The notes under the pieces: model-generated | What the model saw: the letters and a program-made list of their open reading frames with translations, nothing else | Databases searched by the model: none | Told to the model about the DNA's origin: nothing | Position numbers and translations under genes: made by a program | Source: Planctomycetales bacterium | GTDB taxonomy: Bacteria > Planctomycetota > Planctomycetia > Pirellulales > Thermoguttaceae | Direction of reading: 5' to 3' | NCBI GenBank assembly: GCA_007127495.1 | Contig: SKZG01000232.1 | Coordinates: 1 to 7,600, forward strand | DNA: 7,600 bases | Shown here: positions 6,360 through 7,600 of the stretch, piece by piece | Layout: each line of letters begins with the position of its first letter | How positions within the stretch are numbered: the stretch's first letter is position 1

Positions 6360-7088
6360 CTAAGGCGCCGTATCGGTCGATACCTCCACACGAGCAATCT
6401 CGACCACGGCCGACGCACGGCTTGTATTATCACCCAGAAAGATGGTATTGGTCTGGCTGTACACCGGATGCCAATGGGCCGAGTAATCTCGCAGTGGACC
6501 GCCGAGCAATTCACGACCCTTCGACTGCAGCGAATAGCTGTCGCCTGAAACGCGCAGCTCGTAAAGCGCCATCTCCGCGGTATCGATCCTGGTGAGTTCG
6601 ACCGTTCGGGTGAACAGTGGTTCGCCAGGGTTTCGTCGGTTCGGGCCGGACTGCGCCCAAACCTCGTCGGTCCAGAAGCCCAGCTCGACCGCTTGTAAAT
6701 CATTGCTCACAACCACCACGGCGAATCCTGCGCGGTCGTTGCTCGTGTGCCTTTCCTCGGCCACGCGCACCTGAAACCGGAGCGTAAACCCGGCCTCGCG
6801 GTCCAACTCGGGCATGCGCGGATGGCTAAAGCGGATACTGCCTACGGGGACTCGACTGAGGAACCCGGCCCACTCGCTCATCAGGGGCGTGGTGTCGAGC
6901 CGGGTCGAACCTTCGGAAAACGACCGCTGCGCCTTGGCGACTAGCAGGGGGCGGGTCACGTAGGCCCAGCCCTGCTGATCGAGCGCTGTACCTTCCTGGG
7001 AATCGTACAAGACGACCGTTTCCGCCGGGATCGGGCTGCCGCACGCGACCACCGAAACCATGAAGGCGATTCGAATCAGTTGTTTCAC
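6360..7088 (-). CDS. Exported, probably lipid-anchored, beta-rich protein of unknown function
   Basis: A 242-residue protein, function not recognised. Start GTG at 7086-7088 has GGGAG 6 bases upstream and begins a signal peptide: KQLIRIAFMVSVVAC, with a lipobox-like V-V-A-C (13-16) followed by Gly. Export by signal peptidase II is likely; cleavage by signal peptidase I after A22 is the alternative. The mature part is rich in alternating beta strands: FTLRFQVRVA (101-110), GFAVVVVSN (121-129), VELGFWTDEVWAQ (134-146), FTRTVELTRI (159-168), ALYELRVSGDSYSL (174-187), NTIFLGDNTSRA (214-225) and VVEIARVEVS (228-237). This resembles a jelly-roll or LamG-like beta sandwich and the 'choice-of-anchor' domains of secreted bacterial proteins (tentative). 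No C-terminal sorting tail is seen. The frame is open up to 7343, but that extension is Arg/Pro-rich, lacks export character and runs into the next gene. Convergent with the kinase, 51 bases apart. Confidence 0.75.
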   Translation of the reverse strand: MKQLIRIAFMVSVVACGSPIPAETVVLYDSQEGTALDQQGWAYVTRPLLVAKAQRSFSEGSTRLDTTPLMSEWAGFLSRVPVGSIRFSHPRMPELDREAGFTLRFQVRVAEERHTSNDRAGFAVVVVSNDLQAVELGFWTDEVWAQSGPNRRNPGEPLFTRTVELTRIDTAEMALYELRVSGDSYSLQSKGRELLGGPLRDYSAHWHPVYSQTNTIFLGDNTSRASAVVEIARVEVSTDTAP

Positions 7089-7094
7089 GCAATT

Positions 7095-7099
7095 CTCCC
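7095..7099 (-). promoter_or_regulatory. Ribosome binding site deciding the start of the exported protein
   Basis: On the minus strand GGGAG lies 6 bases before GTG 7088. Together with the signal peptide that begins right after this GTG, it rejects the upstream ATG codons at 7148 and 7343 as starts. Confidence 0.65.
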
Positions 7100-7204
7100 G
7101 AGTTGCCTTGTTGAAGTGGTTCCGGCTGTTCGTGGCCGGCGGATGCATGGCCGCGCCCCATGACGCGTTGAAGCGGCGCTGCGGTTTGTGCGCCACGCCA
7201 CAGC

Positions 7205-7261
7205 CGGGTTCACCCACGCGCACGCTACGGTTGACGCCAACACGACATGACGCTGAACCCG
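7205..7261. repeat. Inverted repeat CGGGTTCA / TGAACCCG in intergenic DNA
   Basis: CGGGTTCA (7205-7212) and its exact reverse complement TGAACCCG (7254-7261) are separated by 41 bases. The spacer contains a minor GTTG-ACGC-CAAC hairpin (7230-7241 area). It lies 117-173 bases upstream of the exported protein's start. It could be a pair of protein-binding half-sites or a chance repeat in GC-rich DNA. Confidence 0.3.
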
Positions 7262-7329
7262 CCCACGCCCGCACACGGCGCGGGGGCGGTATCGTCCACT
7301 CGCGGAGAGGCGCGGGCTGCCAGTGCGCG

Positions 7330-7581
7330 CTACGCGCTTGCACGGAACGGTTTTCGCCGGGAACGGGCCGATCGTTCGATCAAGGCTCGAAATGACGGAT
7401 TGGTCGCAATCAGATCGCTTATCAAGGAATCGTCCTGGTCATCGGCTTCCAGCGGCTGGATGGCAACGAACCGGTGGTCGGGCAGTTCGACGACGACCAC
7501 CTCGCCCGAATCGCAGCACCTGGCCAGCAAACCCGACGCGTCGGTTTGCAGTTCACTCAGGGGGATCACTTCGATGTGCAT
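7330..7581 (-). CDS. Small Phd/YefM-like antitoxin-type protein
   Basis: An 83-residue protein. Its N-terminal half follows the Phd/YefM antitoxin pattern: a short strand and helix IEVIPLSELQTDASGLLAR (3-21), then a strand, turn and strand EVVVVELPDHRFVAIQPL (27-44), the part that in this family forms the dimer and DNA-binding core. The C-terminal half has an acidic linker DDQDD (47-51) and a helix with SDLIATNPSFRALIERS (55-71), which in antitoxins would wrap a toxin, and ends in a basic RSRRKPF. Start ATG at 7579-7581 has AAGGAG 4 bases upstream and a second purine-rich GGGAGG 11 bases upstream. If it is an antitoxin it would bind its own promoter. No toxin follows on its downstream (left) side within the 241-base gap; one could precede it outside the window. 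The family assignment rests on pattern only. Confidence 0.6.
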   Translation of the reverse strand: MHIEVIPLSELQTDASGLLARCCDSGEVVVVELPDHRFVAIQPLEADDQDDSLISDLIATNPSFRALIERSARSRRKPFRASA

Positions 7582-7585
7582 GGAA

Positions 7586-7591
7586 CTCCTT
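7586..7591 (-). promoter_or_regulatory. Ribosome binding site of the antitoxin-like gene
   Basis: On the minus strand AAGGAG lies 4 bases before ATG 7581, with another Shine-Dalgarno-like GGGAGG just upstream (7593-7598). The strong site supports this small frame as a real gene. Confidence 0.6.
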
Positions 7592-7600
7592 GCCTCCCAC

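Larger units (their letters stand above)
7089..7329. other. Intergenic region between the two minus-strand genes
   Basis: There are 241 bases between the antitoxin-like gene and the exported protein. I see no convincing gene: the open frames here are Arg/Pro/Cys-rich GC shadows. It contains an inverted repeat at 7205-7261. I found no good -35/-10 pair on the minus strand. It is large enough to hold the exported protein's own promoter, so the two minus-strand genes are probably separate transcription units. Confidence 0.55.

Noticed and set aside
7089..7343. N-terminal extension of the exported protein to 327 residues
   Set aside because: The extension is Arg/Pro-rich, would bury the signal peptide, and overlaps the end of the antitoxin-like gene; the GTG at 7088 has a good ribosome binding site.
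7323..7343. Hairpin GTGCGCGC/GCGC..GCAC at the antitoxin-like gene's stop codon
   Set aside because: It needs a two-base bulge, overlaps the stop codon, and has no T tract downstream on the minus strand; likely chance in GC-rich DNA.
7060..7395. Plus-strand 111-codon frame spanning the gap and both minus-strand genes
   Set aside because: Arg/Cys/Pro-rich, overlaps two better supported genes, no ribosome binding site.

Overview
The window is GC-rich bacterial chromosome and most likely comes from a planctomycete (Planctomycetota). The main evidence is the large Hanks-type kinase. Its kinase fold ends in an R-Y-x-S-A-x-D-L-A-x-D-L-x-R-F block, then a basic stretch (KVWRKVRRHP), then a single membrane helix, a layout typical of planctomycete PknB-like kinases. 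The small antitoxin-like protein at the right end also has a planctomycete look. This lineage call is an inference from protein style; no marker gene is present.

Layout: (1) Positions 1-1008 (+) hold nearly all of trpD, anthranilate phosphoribosyltransferase of tryptophan biosynthesis; its true start probably lies just left of the window. (2) Positions 996-2204 (+) hold a 12-helix major facilitator transporter that overlaps the end of trpD, so the two are very probably co-transcribed and translationally coupled. (3) Positions 2205-2498 are non-coding. They hold a TTGACA-type promoter candidate, an overlapping inverted repeat, and a near-perfect 14-base tandem repeat just before the next ribosome binding site. 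(4) Positions 2499-6308 (+) encode a 1269-residue membrane-spanning Ser/Thr kinase: zinc ribbon, kinase, transmembrane helix, helical region, beta-rich domain, TPR repeats. (5) Positions 6360-7088 (-) encode a secreted, probably lipid-anchored, beta-rich protein of unknown function, convergent with the kinase. (6) Positions 7089-7329 are non-coding. (7) Positions 7330-7581 (-) encode a small Phd/YefM-like antitoxin-type protein with no toxin gene on its downstream side.

How they may fit together: trpD and the transporter form one metabolic unit, possibly moving an aromatic metabolite, though the substrate cannot be read from sequence. The kinase is predicted to have a cytoplasmic catalytic domain and a roughly 845-residue extracytoplasmic part, so it looks like a transmembrane sensor or scaffold. 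The neighbouring exported protein also looks beta-sandwich-like, which permits but does not prove a functional link. I see no CRISPR array, rRNA, tRNA, complete insertion sequence or phage gene, and no clear new defence system. The most distinctive object is the large kinase with its unassigned ectodomain.
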